DNA from: an uncultured Saprospiraceae bacterium
GTDB taxonomy: Bacteria > Bacteroidota > Bacteroidia > Chitinophagales > Saprospiraceae
Length of the DNA: 64,000 nucleotides
Direction of reading: 5' to 3'
NCBI GenBank assembly: GCA_937928045.1
Contig: CALFWO010000027.1
Coordinates: 1 to 64,000, forward strand
The stretch's first letter is position 1. The number at the start of each line of letters is the position of its first letter. The notes under the pieces are model-generated. The model did not search any database. It was not told the origin of the DNA and was given only the letters and a program-made list of their open reading frames with translations. Positions 24,955 to 34,663 of the stretch are shown one piece after another. The translations under genes were made by a program, and so were the position numbers.

Positions 24955-27534
24955 TTAGAATCTTCCGTAAATTCCTTTTAATTGACCGTTCGTTTCTGCC
25001 TTTTTAATCTCTTCAAAATACTGACCATAAATAGTAGATTGAGTATTGTTTCCTTTTGCCTTCATCCCATCTCTTAATGCGACAATAAGTCTAGTGGCCG
25101 AAAATCTTTTCCATTGTCCTACTCCACTATCCATGGCTAAGGCTTTCATTTTATCTGCGAGCGCTTGTCTTTCTTTGTCATCATTAATTGCCAAAGCCAA
25201 CTCTGTGTATGGTTCAAAAAATGGAAAAACATCAAAACCATTTACATTCGGCAATTTGCTTTCGAAGTAATCTAGATTTTTAGTATCTCCCAATTGGCCA
25301 TAAGCACCACCTACAGCCATAATCAAACTAAGATTGTTAGATGATTTATATTTATTGGTATATTGACTTAACTTCTCAGGTGCAAACGCAGCTACTAACT
25401 TCATACCTCCAGCAACATCTTGATAGGTCTTTTCTTGGTTGATTGCCTTTTCTCCATAACTCACAAAAGAAAGATCGTCAGAATCTAATAATAATTCCAT
25501 TGCCTCAGATCTAACTCTTACATCAGAATCGGTTGAAGCGAGTCTTGCTATTTTTTGCCAAAGTCCTTTATCAATCAAAGCCGTATTCAAACTTCTTAAT
25601 CCTTTTCTTCTAACATTCCAAAATGAATCATCTAGTGCTGCCCTAAAAATGGCATCTCCTTTTTCTAAGTTATCTTCAAAGAAATTTAGAGCTTCATATT
25701 TATCTCTATAATTTTTAGCATTGTAGTATTGAAATTCATATGCTGTTGCTGGTTGATTAACGTTTTTCTCCCAAAGCATACTTTTTCCTGGATCTACATT
25801 TACGAGGACTGGTTCTCCAGGGACGGCAAATGTGAAACTTTGCTTGCGTTTTTCTACTGAGAATGATTCCCTGACCGGCATTCTTTTTCCGATATATATA
25901 TCTACATCCAATGGCATTTTGAAAATCGCTGGAAACTTTTCAGGATCTTGTGTTTGCTCAATATTAATAGTTACCTCTCCCGCTGTAGCATCGTAACTAT
26001 GGCTAATATTTACTATTGGATGTCCAGCAGCTAAGTACCACTGGTTAAAAAACCAACTTAAGTCAAGCCCGGTTACATCTTCGAAAGCCAATCTTAAATC
26101 ATGTACTTCAACCGAAGTGTATTTATTTTTTTCCAAGTAATATTTAAGCGATGCGAAGAAAGCATCATCACCTACAAACTGTCGCAACATATGTAAAACG
26201 GCTCCACCTTTGTTGTAACTATGTGCATCGAACATGGATTCTTTGTCGCCATAGCCATAATGAATCAAAGGGTGTGCACCGCCCATCTTGGTAGATTCAA
26301 TATATCCATTTTGATCTCCTCTTAACGCATTGTCCGCCTCTTCTTTTCCATACTTGTGTTCTAACCATAAGTATTCACTGTAGTTTGCGAAGCCTTCATT
26401 CATTGTTAAATTTGCCCAACTTTCACAAGTTACTAAGTCTCCAAACCAGTGGTGAAACATTTCATGGGCAATGATTCTATCATTGGTATTGCCAATTAAT
26501 TCTTTTGTTGTTTTCTGAACAAACTCGCCATAAATTACTGCAGAAGTATTTTCCATTGCACCAGACACATAGTCACGGACAACCACCTGAGAAAATTTTG
26601 GCCAAGGATAAGTAACACCGAGTTTCTCTGAAAAGAATTCTAGCATTTCAGGAGTGTGGGCGAAAATTGCTTTTGCATCTTTTTCGAACTTTGGCTCTAC
26701 GTAGTAATTTACAGGTTTTCCATTCCAACTGTCTTCTACTTTCGCAAACTCCCCAATAGCTAACATAAACAAATATGGAGCATGAGGTAAATCCATTTTC
26801 CAATAATCTGTTCGTGTTCCGTTTCCGTTAGATTTACTATTTACCAAAATACCGTTTGACAAAGTTTTATATTTATCATTTACAGTGACATACATTTCTT
26901 GCGTACACCTTTCGTTTGGTTTATCAATAGTTGGAAACCATCTTGAATTGTGTTCTGTTTCTCCCTGTGTCCAAATCTGCATCGGTTTGTTTGGGTCAGA
27001 ACCATTGGCATTAATAAAGAACAAACCTTTGTCTGAAGAAATGGCAGCAGATCCTCCTTCCGGAAGTTTTCCTGGAAAAGCAACATAGTCAATAATGATT
27101 TCATATTCTTGCGAAGCAGAATAGGTTTTTCCTAAATCAATAATCAACTTACTAGCTTCATAGGTATAATTTAAGGACTTAGTTCTACCAACTAATCTTA
27201 CAGAGTTAATCGTAAATCCCTGAGCATCTAAAACCACTTCATTTGTTGGATAAAACCAAGGCTTTAATTTTAAGCTAGCAATTCCCTTCACGGCTTCTTG
27301 CGCCCAATCAAAGCTTAATTCCAATTTTGTGTGAAGCAGATCATTGGTCTGAGTGGCTGAAGGGTTATATACAGGTAAGCTGAAATCCTCTGGTTTTTTT
27401 AATTCAACCGGCTTTTGAGTAGTTATTTCCATTGTGTCCAGAAAAGTAACCTCTGGTGTTTTGGATAATTTCTTAGTTGGGTCACAGCTAGCCAGAAGAA
27501 CCGTGGCTAACATCAAAACGAGTATTTTTTTCAT
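24955..27534 (-). CDS. M1-family aminopeptidase, lipoprotein
   Basis: A zinc aminopeptidase removing N-terminal residues from peptides. The start is taken at the ATG at 27534, because it opens a lipoprotein signal (KKILVLMLATVLLASC, Cys17); a longer frame to 27588 would run into dapD. The protein is 859 residues: an N-terminal beta saddle, the exopeptidase motif GAMEN, the zinc site HEMFHHWFGD (His357, Glu358, His361) with Glu380 18 residues after the HExxH motif, and a C-terminal helical HEAT-like part. The lipid anchor places it in the periplasm or on the outer membrane. It is 22 bases downstream of dapD and possibly cotranscribed. A terminator follows it. Confidence 0.93.
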   Translation of the reverse strand: MKKILVLMLATVLLASCDPTKKLSKTPEVTFLDTMEITTQKPVELKKPEDFSLPVYNPSATQTNDLLHTKLELSFDWAQEAVKGIASLKLKPWFYPTNEVVLDAQGFTINSVRLVGRTKSLNYTYEASKLIIDLGKTYSASQEYEIIIDYVAFPGKLPEGGSAAISSDKGLFFINANGSDPNKPMQIWTQGETEHNSRWFPTIDKPNERCTQEMYVTVNDKYKTLSNGILVNSKSNGNGTRTDYWKMDLPHAPYLFMLAIGEFAKVEDSWNGKPVNYYVEPKFEKDAKAIFAHTPEMLEFFSEKLGVTYPWPKFSQVVVRDYVSGAMENTSAVIYGEFVQKTTKELIGNTNDRIIAHEMFHHWFGDLVTCESWANLTMNEGFANYSEYLWLEHKYGKEEADNALRGDQNGYIESTKMGGAHPLIHYGYGDKESMFDAHSYNKGGAVLHMLRQFVGDDAFFASLKYYLEKNKYTSVEVHDLRLAFEDVTGLDLSWFFNQWYLAAGHPIVNISHSYDATAGEVTINIEQTQDPEKFPAIFKMPLDVDIYIGKRMPVRESFSVEKRKQSFTFAVPGEPVLVNVDPGKSMLWEKNVNQPATAYEFQYYNAKNYRDKYEALNFFEDNLEKGDAIFRAALDDSFWNVRRKGLRSLNTALIDKGLWQKIARLASTDSDVRVRSEAMELLLDSDDLSFVSYGEKAINQEKTYQDVAGGMKLVAAFAPEKLSQYTNKYKSSNNLSLIMAVGGAYGQLGDTKNLDYFESKLPNVNGFDVFPFFEPYTELALAINDDKERQALADKMKALAMDSGVGQWKRFSATRLIVALRDGMKAKGNNTQSTIYGQYFEEIKKAETNGQLKGIYGRF

Positions 27535-27556
27535 AGAACGAATTTTATTTATTTGG

Positions 27557-28375
27557 TTAAACAGCAACGTTGTGGTCACGCAAAGCATTATTCAAAGAAA
27601 CTTTTTTATCAGTACTTTCTTTACGCTTTCCAATGATTAAAGCACAAGCAACTTGAAACTCTCCTGCAGGAAACTTCTTGGTATAAGTACCAGGGATAAC
27701 CACAGATCTTGGAGGTACTTCACCTTTATAAGTAACAGGCTCATCTCCAGTAACGTCAATTATTCTTGTACTTTTCGTTAAAACGACATTTGCGCCGAGT
27801 ACAGCTTCTGTACCTACACGAACGCCTTCAACAATTATGCAACGCGATCCAATAAAGCAGTTGTCTTCTATAATTGTGGGTGTAGCTTGCAATGGTTCAA
27901 GAACTCCACCTATACCAACTCCACCAGAGAGGTGAACATTTCTTCCAATTTGAGCACAACTTCCTACTGTAGCCCAAGTATCTACCATGGTTCCTGACCC
28001 GACCCAAGCGCCAATATTTACATAAGATGGCATCATAATAACTCCCGCTTCCAAGTAGGAGCCATGCCTTGCGATAGCATGAGGAACCACTCGAACTTTT
28101 TTATCGGCATATCCTTTCTTCAATGGAATTTTATCGTGGAATTCAAACGGACCAACTTCAATGGTCTTCATTTGAGCAATAGGAAAATAAAGAACCACTC
28201 CTTTTTTTACCCAATCGTTCACTTTCCAACCACCGGCTCCATCTGGTTCTGCTACGCGGACAGTTCCAGCATCAAGTTGGTTAATAAGTTCATGAATTGC
28301 AGATTTGGTATCATCTTGCTTTAATAATTCTCGGTCTTCCCAAGCAGCTTCTATAAGCGCTTTAATATTGGACAT
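27557..28375 (-). CDS. dapD: 2,3,4,5-tetrahydropyridine-2,6-dicarboxylate N-succinyltransferase
   Basis: The succinylase step of lysine and meso-diaminopimelate synthesis: succinyl-CoA plus tetrahydrodipicolinate. The 272 residues have the normal N-terminal helical domain (VNDWVKKGVVLYFPI, about 51-65). A left-handed beta helix of hexapeptide repeats follows (about 100-235), containing MMPSYVNIGAWVGSGTMVDTWATVGSCAQIG, here split by family knowledge into substrate loops, and GGVLEPLQATPTIIEDNCFIGSR. This implies the acylated DAP branch rather than DapL. The coding strand reads TACTTTTG 24-31 bases before the start, an exact -7 promoter box. Confidence 0.97.
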   Translation of the reverse strand: MSNIKALIEAAWEDRELLKQDDTKSAIHELINQLDAGTVRVAEPDGAGGWKVNDWVKKGVVLYFPIAQMKTIEVGPFEFHDKIPLKKGYADKKVRVVPHAIARHGSYLEAGVIMMPSYVNIGAWVGSGTMVDTWATVGSCAQIGRNVHLSGGVGIGGVLEPLQATPTIIEDNCFIGSRCIIVEGVRVGTEAVLGANVVLTKSTRIIDVTGDEPVTYKGEVPPRSVVIPGTYTKKFPAGEFQVACALIIGKRKESTDKKVSLNNALRDHNVAV

Positions 28376-28398
28376 AATGGACTTTTTAAAATGTTCTG

Positions 28399-28406
28399 CA
28401 AAAGTA
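28399..28406 (-). promoter_or_regulatory. -7 promoter box for dapD
   Basis: The coding strand reads TACTTTTG, an exact TAnnTTTG match, 24 bases before the dapD ATG. A TTTG -33 element at the right distance is not obvious. Confidence 0.45.
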
Positions 28407-28558
28407 AGAAAAGGTAAACAGAGGACGGACTACTATGAACAGATTAACCACAAGGTTACTTTTTCGATTTTTTTTCATTAACTGGTGTAAATCAAACTTT
28501 TAGACTCAGCTGACGTAAAATTGTTTGATAGAATTTTCACCCAAACAACCTTCGAAAA

Positions 28559-30622
28559 ATGGTCTCTTATACACTTGGCGGCAAAAACGGCCATCAAATT
28601 TCTTTGAAAGAAGCCAACGATCTCGTTGTAATCCGATTCAAGGATAAAGCTTGTCATAATCTAGAGGAAGCGAAATTAAGCACTCAGGCAAAATCCGTAA
28701 CGCAAGGGTTAATCATGGTTTCTTCATTTCCTGAAGCAAATGTTGCTGTTTACAAGTGTATGCCCAGTTCTGGGAAATCGTCCAAATCCATTAGAAATGA
28801 AGTTCGCAAAGTTTTAAAAAAAGAAAAGAAGTCCGTTCGTTTTGCAGGAAGGACACTCGTTGATGATCATGGTGTTTTGCATTTATACACAGAAAATCTT
28901 TTTGTAAAGTTTGAAGACAAGGTTACCAAGAAAGACTGTAAAGCGATTCTTAAGAAACATAAGTTGAAAGTTAAGAAAGCAGTGAAATATGCGAAGAACG
29001 GATACTTCGTAGAAGCAAAGGCAGGTTCTGGAATGAAAGTATTTGAAATTGCGGAGAAGTTATTGAAAGACAAAAATGTCGAAGCTTGTCATCCTGAGTT
29101 GGTCAAACAGCGAAAGATGAAAACGATTTCTCCGCGGCAATGGCATCTAAAAAAGACCAAAATAAATAATCGAACCGTAGATGCCCATGTTGATGTTTCT
29201 AAAGCTTGGGAATCAACCAAGGGAAAAAATATTGTCATTGCTGTTATTGATGATGGCGTTGATATCAAACATCCAGAATTTAAAGGTCGAAATAAAATTG
29301 TGGCACCTAGAGATATGATGGAAGGCTCGTCCGACCCGACCCCAAAGTTTAGAGATGATAATCATGGAACGGCCTGTGCTGGTGTTGCTTGTGGTTCTGG
29401 AAAAAAGGGAGCCTCTGGCGTAGCACCCGAAGCGAAATTAATGCCGATCAGATTGAGAGCAGGTCTTGGAAGCATGTTGGAAGCAGAAGCTTTTGCTTGG
29501 GCTGCAGAAAACGGTGCAGATGTTATCTCTTGCAGTTGGGGACCAACGGATGGGGCTTGGTGGGATCCAGATGATCCAAGACATACACACTTTGTACCGA
29601 TTCCAGATTCAACCAGATATGCGATTGATTATGCCTTAGAAACTGGCCGTGATGGTAAAGGGTGTGTTATTGTTTGGGCAGCTGGCAATGGTAGAGAAAA
29701 TGTAGGGTTCGATGGCTATGCTAGTTACCCAAAAGTGATTGCTGTAGCTGCTTCTAACGATACAGATCGGAGATCCGTTTACAGTGACTTTGGAGAGCAT
29801 ATTTGGTGTTGTTTTCCAAGTGGTGATTTTGGGTATTCCCTTCTAAATCACCCCGAGCCTTTGACTGCAGGAATATGGACAACGGACAGACTAGGAAATG
29901 CAGGTTATAACCCTGGCTCTTCGTATACTCGTTTTGGTGTAGGTGATAAAAATGGAGATTACACAGCTTCCTTTGGTGGAACTTCTTCGAGTACTCCCGG
30001 TGTTGCAGGAATCGCAGCATTGATGCTCTCAGTAAATAAAAAATTAAATTATTGGCAAGTTCGAGAAATAATTAAAAGCAGTTGTGATCCAATTGATCAA
30101 CAAGGTGGAAATTACAATCATGAAGGTCACAGTGTTTTTTACGGTTATGGAAAACTGAATGCTCAAAAAGCTGTAAACAATGCGGCAAACGCAAACCTTT
30201 CTGCAGCAGAACTTTCTGTTGATGGATTTGCCGAGTTTTCAAAAACGGGTAATATTCTTTTTGAAGATCAAACAAAAATATTTGCCAATAAAAAACGAGA
30301 AAAACTTATCGGACTTTCTATAAATATAAAACCATTTCATCCGGAGCTTAATATTAAATATAGATTGGCTTTTAATAATATTGGTAAAACAAACTGGGCC
30401 ACTAATGGCAAATTTATATCAGCGAATGATCGCCGCCGAAAATGTATAGGACTTGCGGTAGAACTTACAGGAGAGTCAGCAGGGCATTATAAAATCAATT
30501 ATGAAATTAAAATTGCAAATGATGATTCTTGGTATTCAAATAGCGATGGAAAATTTGTTGGCAAAGCTTCTGGAAAAGGAGCGGCTATTGAAGAGATAAG
30601 ATTTGATTTAGTCATTAAATAA
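28559..30622 (+). CDS. S8-family (subtilisin-like) serine protease without signal peptide
   Basis: A 687-residue subtilase. A basic N-terminal region (about 1-190) contains a fervidolysin-like pro-domain segment (112-185). The catalytic domain is about 205-545, with Asp231 in AVIDDGVDIKHPEF, His269 in DDNHGTACAGVACGSG, oxyanion Asn377 in WAAGNG and Ser476 in GGTSSSTPGVAG, so it should be active. The last 130 residues hold two beta repeats resembling ChW-type repeats (W and G spaced, ending in IEEIRFDLVIK). No signal peptide or membrane span is seen, so a cytosolic place or a non-classical exit is implied. A caspase-subtilase fusion gene follows 33 bases later on the same strand, evidently in one operon. 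Confidence 0.92.
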   Translation: MVSYTLGGKNGHQISLKEANDLVVIRFKDKACHNLEEAKLSTQAKSVTQGLIMVSSFPEANVAVYKCMPSSGKSSKSIRNEVRKVLKKEKKSVRFAGRTLVDDHGVLHLYTENLFVKFEDKVTKKDCKAILKKHKLKVKKAVKYAKNGYFVEAKAGSGMKVFEIAEKLLKDKNVEACHPELVKQRKMKTISPRQWHLKKTKINNRTVDAHVDVSKAWESTKGKNIVIAVIDDGVDIKHPEFKGRNKIVAPRDMMEGSSDPTPKFRDDNHGTACAGVACGSGKKGASGVAPEAKLMPIRLRAGLGSMLEAEAFAWAAENGADVISCSWGPTDGAWWDPDDPRHTHFVPIPDSTRYAIDYALETGRDGKGCVIVWAAGNGRENVGFDGYASYPKVIAVAASNDTDRRSVYSDFGEHIWCCFPSGDFGYSLLNHPEPLTAGIWTTDRLGNAGYNPGSSYTRFGVGDKNGDYTASFGGTSSSTPGVAGIAALMLSVNKKLNYWQVREIIKSSCDPIDQQGGNYNHEGHSVFYGYGKLNAQKAVNNAANANLSAAELSVDGFAEFSKTGNILFEDQTKIFANKKREKLIGLSINIKPFHPELNIKYRLAFNNIGKTNWATNGKFISANDRRRKCIGLAVELTGESAGHYKINYEIKIANDDSWYSNSDGKFVGKASGKGAAIEEIRFDLVIK

Positions 30623-30655
30623 AAACGATTTTTTATAAATATAATTCAAAAAACC

Positions 30656-33289
30656 ATGCCCCAAAAAATGTACTCTTTGCACTTTGGTGTAAACTATGTA
30701 GATCGTTCTCATTATGGAAATACACTTTCCGATCTACCCTGCTGTTCTTCGGATGCCAACTATATGATGGGCCTAATGCAAACGCTAGGATTTGATGATT
30801 CTAAAGTATTTGTTAACGAAAGGGCTACTACCAAAAATTTTATTGCTAAGGTTAAAGGCTATAGTAAGAAACTTAAAAAGGATGACTTGTTGGTCATTAC
30901 TTATTCTGGACATGGTGGACAAATGTTAGATATAAACAAAGATGAAAAAGACGGAAAAGATGATAGTACTTGGTGTTTTTATGATCGACAATTAATAGAT
31001 GATGAGTTACCTCATTTGTGGGGCTTGTTTAGGAAAGGAACAAAAATACTTTTGATTCTGGACGCCTGTCATAGTGGAACAGCCTTTAAGGCTATGCTTG
31101 GAAAAGGAATGAAAAAAACCTTTGCAGCAATTGGAGATGACTTAGATGAATTTCGGCCAATCGTAAAATCAATGGATCCTCTAAAATCATCCAGCGTTTT
31201 CAAAGGCAACATGAAAATTTACAAACCCTTTGCCAGGCGGAAGAATTTCCCTTTAGATAAAGTAAAAGCATCTGTTCAATTAATAGCCGCATGCCAAGAC
31301 AATGAACAAGCTTTGGCCGGAAGTATGATTTCCGTTTTCACTGACCTAATCATCAGTAATGTCAGTAAGACCAAAAAAATTAAAAATTACAAACAACTTT
31401 TTGATGTCGTAAAAAAGGCCTCTCAAAAAAGTATACAGGTTACCCCGAATTGGGCTTCACTTGGACAAGAGACGGACTTCTTTTTGAAGAATCGTCCCTT
31501 TATGAAAAAAGGAAAACGTTATCCAAGAGGATTTAAAAACATCTACGAAGATTTAATATTTGGGGATTTTACAGAAGAGTTCAAAGGGCTGCAAATGGAT
31601 GGCTTACTTATCGACGCCCCAAAAGGAGCGCAGAAAAGTTTACAGGAAATGACACCCGCTGTTTCAATTTCGAAAACTCGAAAATCAAAATCTTCAAAAG
31701 CGAAAAACAACGAAGATTTACTCTTTATAAATGAACCGCAGTTTAAAGGAATTACTCATCCTTGGGACAAGGCATATGCGTTTTATAAAGTCTTAGACAA
31801 ACAAACCAAGGGACTGTTTGTAGAGCCTTCTTTTTATGAAACCAAGGTAACCAAGAAAGCTGTGGGTCCAGAATCTTCCAACAAGTACATGCCCAAATGG
31901 CCCAATCCAACCGGTTACGAAGATGAATTTGTTTGGCACATGAGTGCCGATTATAGCCAGCTGGCTGCTGCCAGAGAAGCAGTTTTTAAATCGAGTAAAG
32001 CCGCTGAAAGAAAAATAAGAGTAGCTCATATTGATACGGGATATTCTCCCAAACATCCGGCGAGACCAAAGAACATTAAAGCTGGAGTAAGCTTCGTAAA
32101 AGGCGAAAGTTTAAACCCTGGGATTGAAGTTGTGGACAAAGGAACTTTTGCAGAAAACGAATACCATGGCACAGGAACGATCGCCTACTTGGCAGGAGGA
32201 ACATTAAAAACCCAGGATACTTTTGGAGGTTATGAAGGCCCTTTCGGAGGGATACCTTTTGCGGAAGTTGTTCCAATCCGCATTTCTGATACTGTGGCTT
32301 TGATAGGAATCTTAAACAATACTAAGCAGTTTGCGCAAGCGGTAGACTATGCCATTGTTAATAAATGCGAAGTGATTAGCATGTCTATGGGAGGTCAACC
32401 GCACCGGTCTTGGGCTAAAGCAATCAATAGAGCATATGAAGCTGGAATCACAATTGTTACAGCGGCCGGAAATAGTTTTAATAGCGGAGCTATGAGAATT
32501 CTTCCATGTAAATTGATTTATCCTGCCCGTTTTCAGCGAGTAATTGCAGCGACGGGAATTACATTTAATGGAGAGCCTTATAATTTCGATGTCAATAGTC
32601 ATTATCCTTCGAAAATGGCGGGAGGAGATCATATGCAAGGAAATCACGGGCCGAGCTCAGCAATGAGTACAGCAATTGCAGCTTACACCCCGAACCTTCC
32701 TTGGGCAGAAATGAAGAATGGTAAGCCAATATTTAATAAATCTGGAGGCGGTACTTCTGCTGCAACTCCCCAGGTAGCCGCTGCAGCAGCATTGTGGATA
32801 GTAAAGCACAAAAAAGAGTTGATTAAAAAAGGATATGCTGGAACATGGCGTCAGGTAGAAGCAGTAAAGCATGCCTTGTTTTCTTCTGCAGATAAATCTT
32901 ATCCCCTTTGGGAAAAGTATTACGGAAATGGTGCCCTGAAAGCCTTAGATGCACTAAGTGTTAATCCACCAGAATCTAAAAAATTAAAAATTGCGAAAAA
33001 GGCAAAAGTAACTCCTTTTGCATTATTGGAATTTATTCAACTGCTAATATTTAGAAAATCTATCGGTGCAAATGATAACCGTGATCGAAATTTAGAAGAG
33101 ATGGTGAGCCTTGAAATGTTACAAGTATTACACAAGGATGTTGCCTTACACCATTATGTTGAAGAATTAGATTTATTTGAAAAGGGAACATTAAATGAAG
33201 AACAGTTCAACTTTATATTTAATAAAGTGAAGGCCTCTCCATATGCAAGTAACTTCTTGAAGTCATTAACAAATGGAAAAAATTTCTAA
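30656..33289 (+). CDS. caspase-like (C14) protease fused to an S8 subtilase
   Basis: An 877-residue two-protease fusion. Residues 4-275 form a caspase/metacaspase domain. The dyad is His86 in TYSGHGGQ and Cys138 in LILDACHSG, with an acidic DEKDGKDD loop (96-103) typical of C14 proteins. A lysine/serine-rich linker (about 335-352) leads to a complete subtilase (about 452-770): Asp460 in HIDTGYS, His504 in YHGTGTIAYLAGG, Asn606 in AAGN and Ser701 in GGGTSAATP. A helical tail of about 95 residues ends the protein. No signal peptide is present. Together with the S8 gene 33 bases upstream it forms a two-gene proteolytic operon. A regulated cell-death, conflict or protein-processing role is inference; neither substrate nor trigger is visible. 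Confidence 0.92.
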   Translation: MPQKMYSLHFGVNYVDRSHYGNTLSDLPCCSSDANYMMGLMQTLGFDDSKVFVNERATTKNFIAKVKGYSKKLKKDDLLVITYSGHGGQMLDINKDEKDGKDDSTWCFYDRQLIDDELPHLWGLFRKGTKILLILDACHSGTAFKAMLGKGMKKTFAAIGDDLDEFRPIVKSMDPLKSSSVFKGNMKIYKPFARRKNFPLDKVKASVQLIAACQDNEQALAGSMISVFTDLIISNVSKTKKIKNYKQLFDVVKKASQKSIQVTPNWASLGQETDFFLKNRPFMKKGKRYPRGFKNIYEDLIFGDFTEEFKGLQMDGLLIDAPKGAQKSLQEMTPAVSISKTRKSKSSKAKNNEDLLFINEPQFKGITHPWDKAYAFYKVLDKQTKGLFVEPSFYETKVTKKAVGPESSNKYMPKWPNPTGYEDEFVWHMSADYSQLAAAREAVFKSSKAAERKIRVAHIDTGYSPKHPARPKNIKAGVSFVKGESLNPGIEVVDKGTFAENEYHGTGTIAYLAGGTLKTQDTFGGYEGPFGGIPFAEVVPIRISDTVALIGILNNTKQFAQAVDYAIVNKCEVISMSMGGQPHRSWAKAINRAYEAGITIVTAAGNSFNSGAMRILPCKLIYPARFQRVIAATGITFNGEPYNFDVNSHYPSKMAGGDHMQGNHGPSSAMSTAIAAYTPNLPWAEMKNGKPIFNKSGGGTSAATPQVAAAAALWIVKHKKELIKKGYAGTWRQVEAVKHALFSSADKSYPLWEKYYGNGALKALDALSVNPPESKKLKIAKKAKVTPFALLEFIQLLIFRKSIGANDNRDRNLEEMVSLEMLQVLHKDVALHHYVEELDLFEKGTLNEEQFNFIFNKVKASPYASNFLKSLTNGKNF

Positions 33290-33299
33290 ATAGCCGTTA

Positions 33300-33331
33300 G
33301 AAAAGGAAGTGGTTTAAACTGCTTCCTTTTC
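33300..33331. terminator. hairpin terminator between the caspase-subtilase and kmo genes
   Basis: AAAAGGAAG and CTTCCTTTT pair around a 12-base loop that contains the kmo stop codon. T tracts are short, so efficiency is uncertain, but the position between convergent genes fits a shared terminator. Confidence 0.5.
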
Positions 33332-34660
33332 CCATGATTCATAGATGCCTATTACCTCTTCTGTTTGCCATTCTTGGTGAATATTTTCCACCGCCAAGAT
33401 TTTTTCAAAAAGCCGATCTTGTCTCTGAGCTTCCGCTAAGGCTTTCGAATAAGGAATGTGAGAAAAAGTAACTTGACTGTACATAGGAATAAATCTTTCT
33501 GGATATTTATTCGACAACCATGCTGCTATTTTTTTTCGAAGTAGAAAATCTGGATCCCCAACTTGGTCTCGCATCTCTATGAAATTTCGCAAGGCTAAAT
33601 CTGCAATAGCATTAGCATCAGGAATTCGACTCGTATTAAATGCTTTTAAGATAGAAGGCCAATCTTCATTCATTGCTGTGACCATCTCATCAAGAACGGT
33701 GCAGTCTTCAAATCCAGAGTTCATTCCTTGCCCATAAAACGGTACGATCGCATGACTGGCATCTCCCATCAATAAAAATTTGTCATTATAGGTCCAAGGG
33801 TTACATCGAATTGTTACCAAGGTTGATGTTGGGTTTTGATTGAAATCTTCAACGAGTTCTGGAATTAATTCTAATGCGTCGTTAAAGTACTTTTTGAAGA
33901 AATTGTGGATCGCTTCGTTGTTATTCAAATTCTCAAAAGATTGCTCACCTTCGAAAGGCAGAAACAAAGTACAAGTAAAACTACCGCTAGCGTTCGGCAA
34001 TGCTATTAGCATGAAGTGGCCTCTAGGCCATATGTGTAACGCATTTTTTTCTATCAAAAAAGAACCATTTGGACCTGCAGGGATTTCTAATTCTTTATAT
34101 CCATGATCTAGGTAGTCTTGTTGATAGTCAAACCGAGGAGTTCTCTGAAGACTACTTCTAACAGATGAGAAAGCACCGTCAGTTCCAAAAATTAATGGAG
34201 CATCGACCTGAGTACTATTTCCGGATTCGGATTTTACTATCAAATTGCCAGCTCGTTTATTTACTTTTTCGACTTTGTGATCAAAGTGAAAATTTACAGA
34301 CGGATAACTATCAGCAATATTGATTAGAGCTAAGTTCAAACCTCCACGAGAAACGGAATATATTGCCTGACCTTCTTTACCATATGCTTGATAAGTCGTA
34401 GTTCCATCTACGGCATGCATCATTCTGCCATTCATTGCTACGGCATCCGCTTTTATTTGTGCTGCGACACCTGCTTTTTCCAAAGCTTTCCAACCCCTTG
34501 TGCTCATTGCGAGATTAATGGATCGACCGCCAACAAAACCATCATTGCGCATGTCACCCCTGCGCTCGTAAATATCGACTTGGTACCCCCTCTGGGCTAA
34601 AAAGATACTCCAAAGACTTCCTACTAATCCTGCTCCGACAATGATGGCTTTCTTTTCCAT
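33314..34660 (-). CDS. kmo: kynurenine 3-monooxygenase
   Basis: A FAD hydroxylase turning L-kynurenine into 3-hydroxykynurenine with NADPH and oxygen, part of tryptophan breakdown and of the aerobic route to quinolinate and NAD. The 448 residues include the FAD Rossmann motif IIVGAGLVGSLWSIFLAQRG (7-26). The KMO-typical RSINLAMSTRGWKAL (46-60) and the C-terminal FAD motif GDASHAIVPFYGQGMNSGFEDC, whose FYGQGMNxGFEDC part is characteristic of KMO, are also present. No kynureninase or tryptophan dioxygenase gene is next to it, so the pathway is scattered. It follows the PAP2-like gene by three bases and is probably cotranscribed with it. Confidence 0.94.
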   Translation of the reverse strand: MEKKAIIVGAGLVGSLWSIFLAQRGYQVDIYERRGDMRNDGFVGGRSINLAMSTRGWKALEKAGVAAQIKADAVAMNGRMMHAVDGTTTYQAYGKEGQAIYSVSRGGLNLALINIADSYPSVNFHFDHKVEKVNKRAGNLIVKSESGNSTQVDAPLIFGTDGAFSSVRSSLQRTPRFDYQQDYLDHGYKELEIPAGPNGSFLIEKNALHIWPRGHFMLIALPNASGSFTCTLFLPFEGEQSFENLNNNEAIHNFFKKYFNDALELIPELVEDFNQNPTSTLVTIRCNPWTYNDKFLLMGDASHAIVPFYGQGMNSGFEDCTVLDEMVTAMNEDWPSILKAFNTSRIPDANAIADLALRNFIEMRDQVGDPDFLLRKKIAAWLSNKYPERFIPMYSQVTFSHIPYSKALAEAQRQDRLFEKILAVENIHQEWQTEEVIGIYESWEKEAV

Positions 34661-34663
34661 AAA

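Noticed and set aside
27535-27588. Longer N-terminus of the M1 peptidase
   Set aside because: It would overlap dapD and bury the lipoprotein signal behind 18 extra residues; the ATG at 27534 gives a clean lipobox.
28559-33289. Reading the caspase/subtilase pair as a known gasdermin or CRISPR-linked caspase system
   Set aside because: No gasdermin-like, CRISPR, TPR-CHAT or STAND ATPase gene lies next to it; flanks are dapD and kmo.
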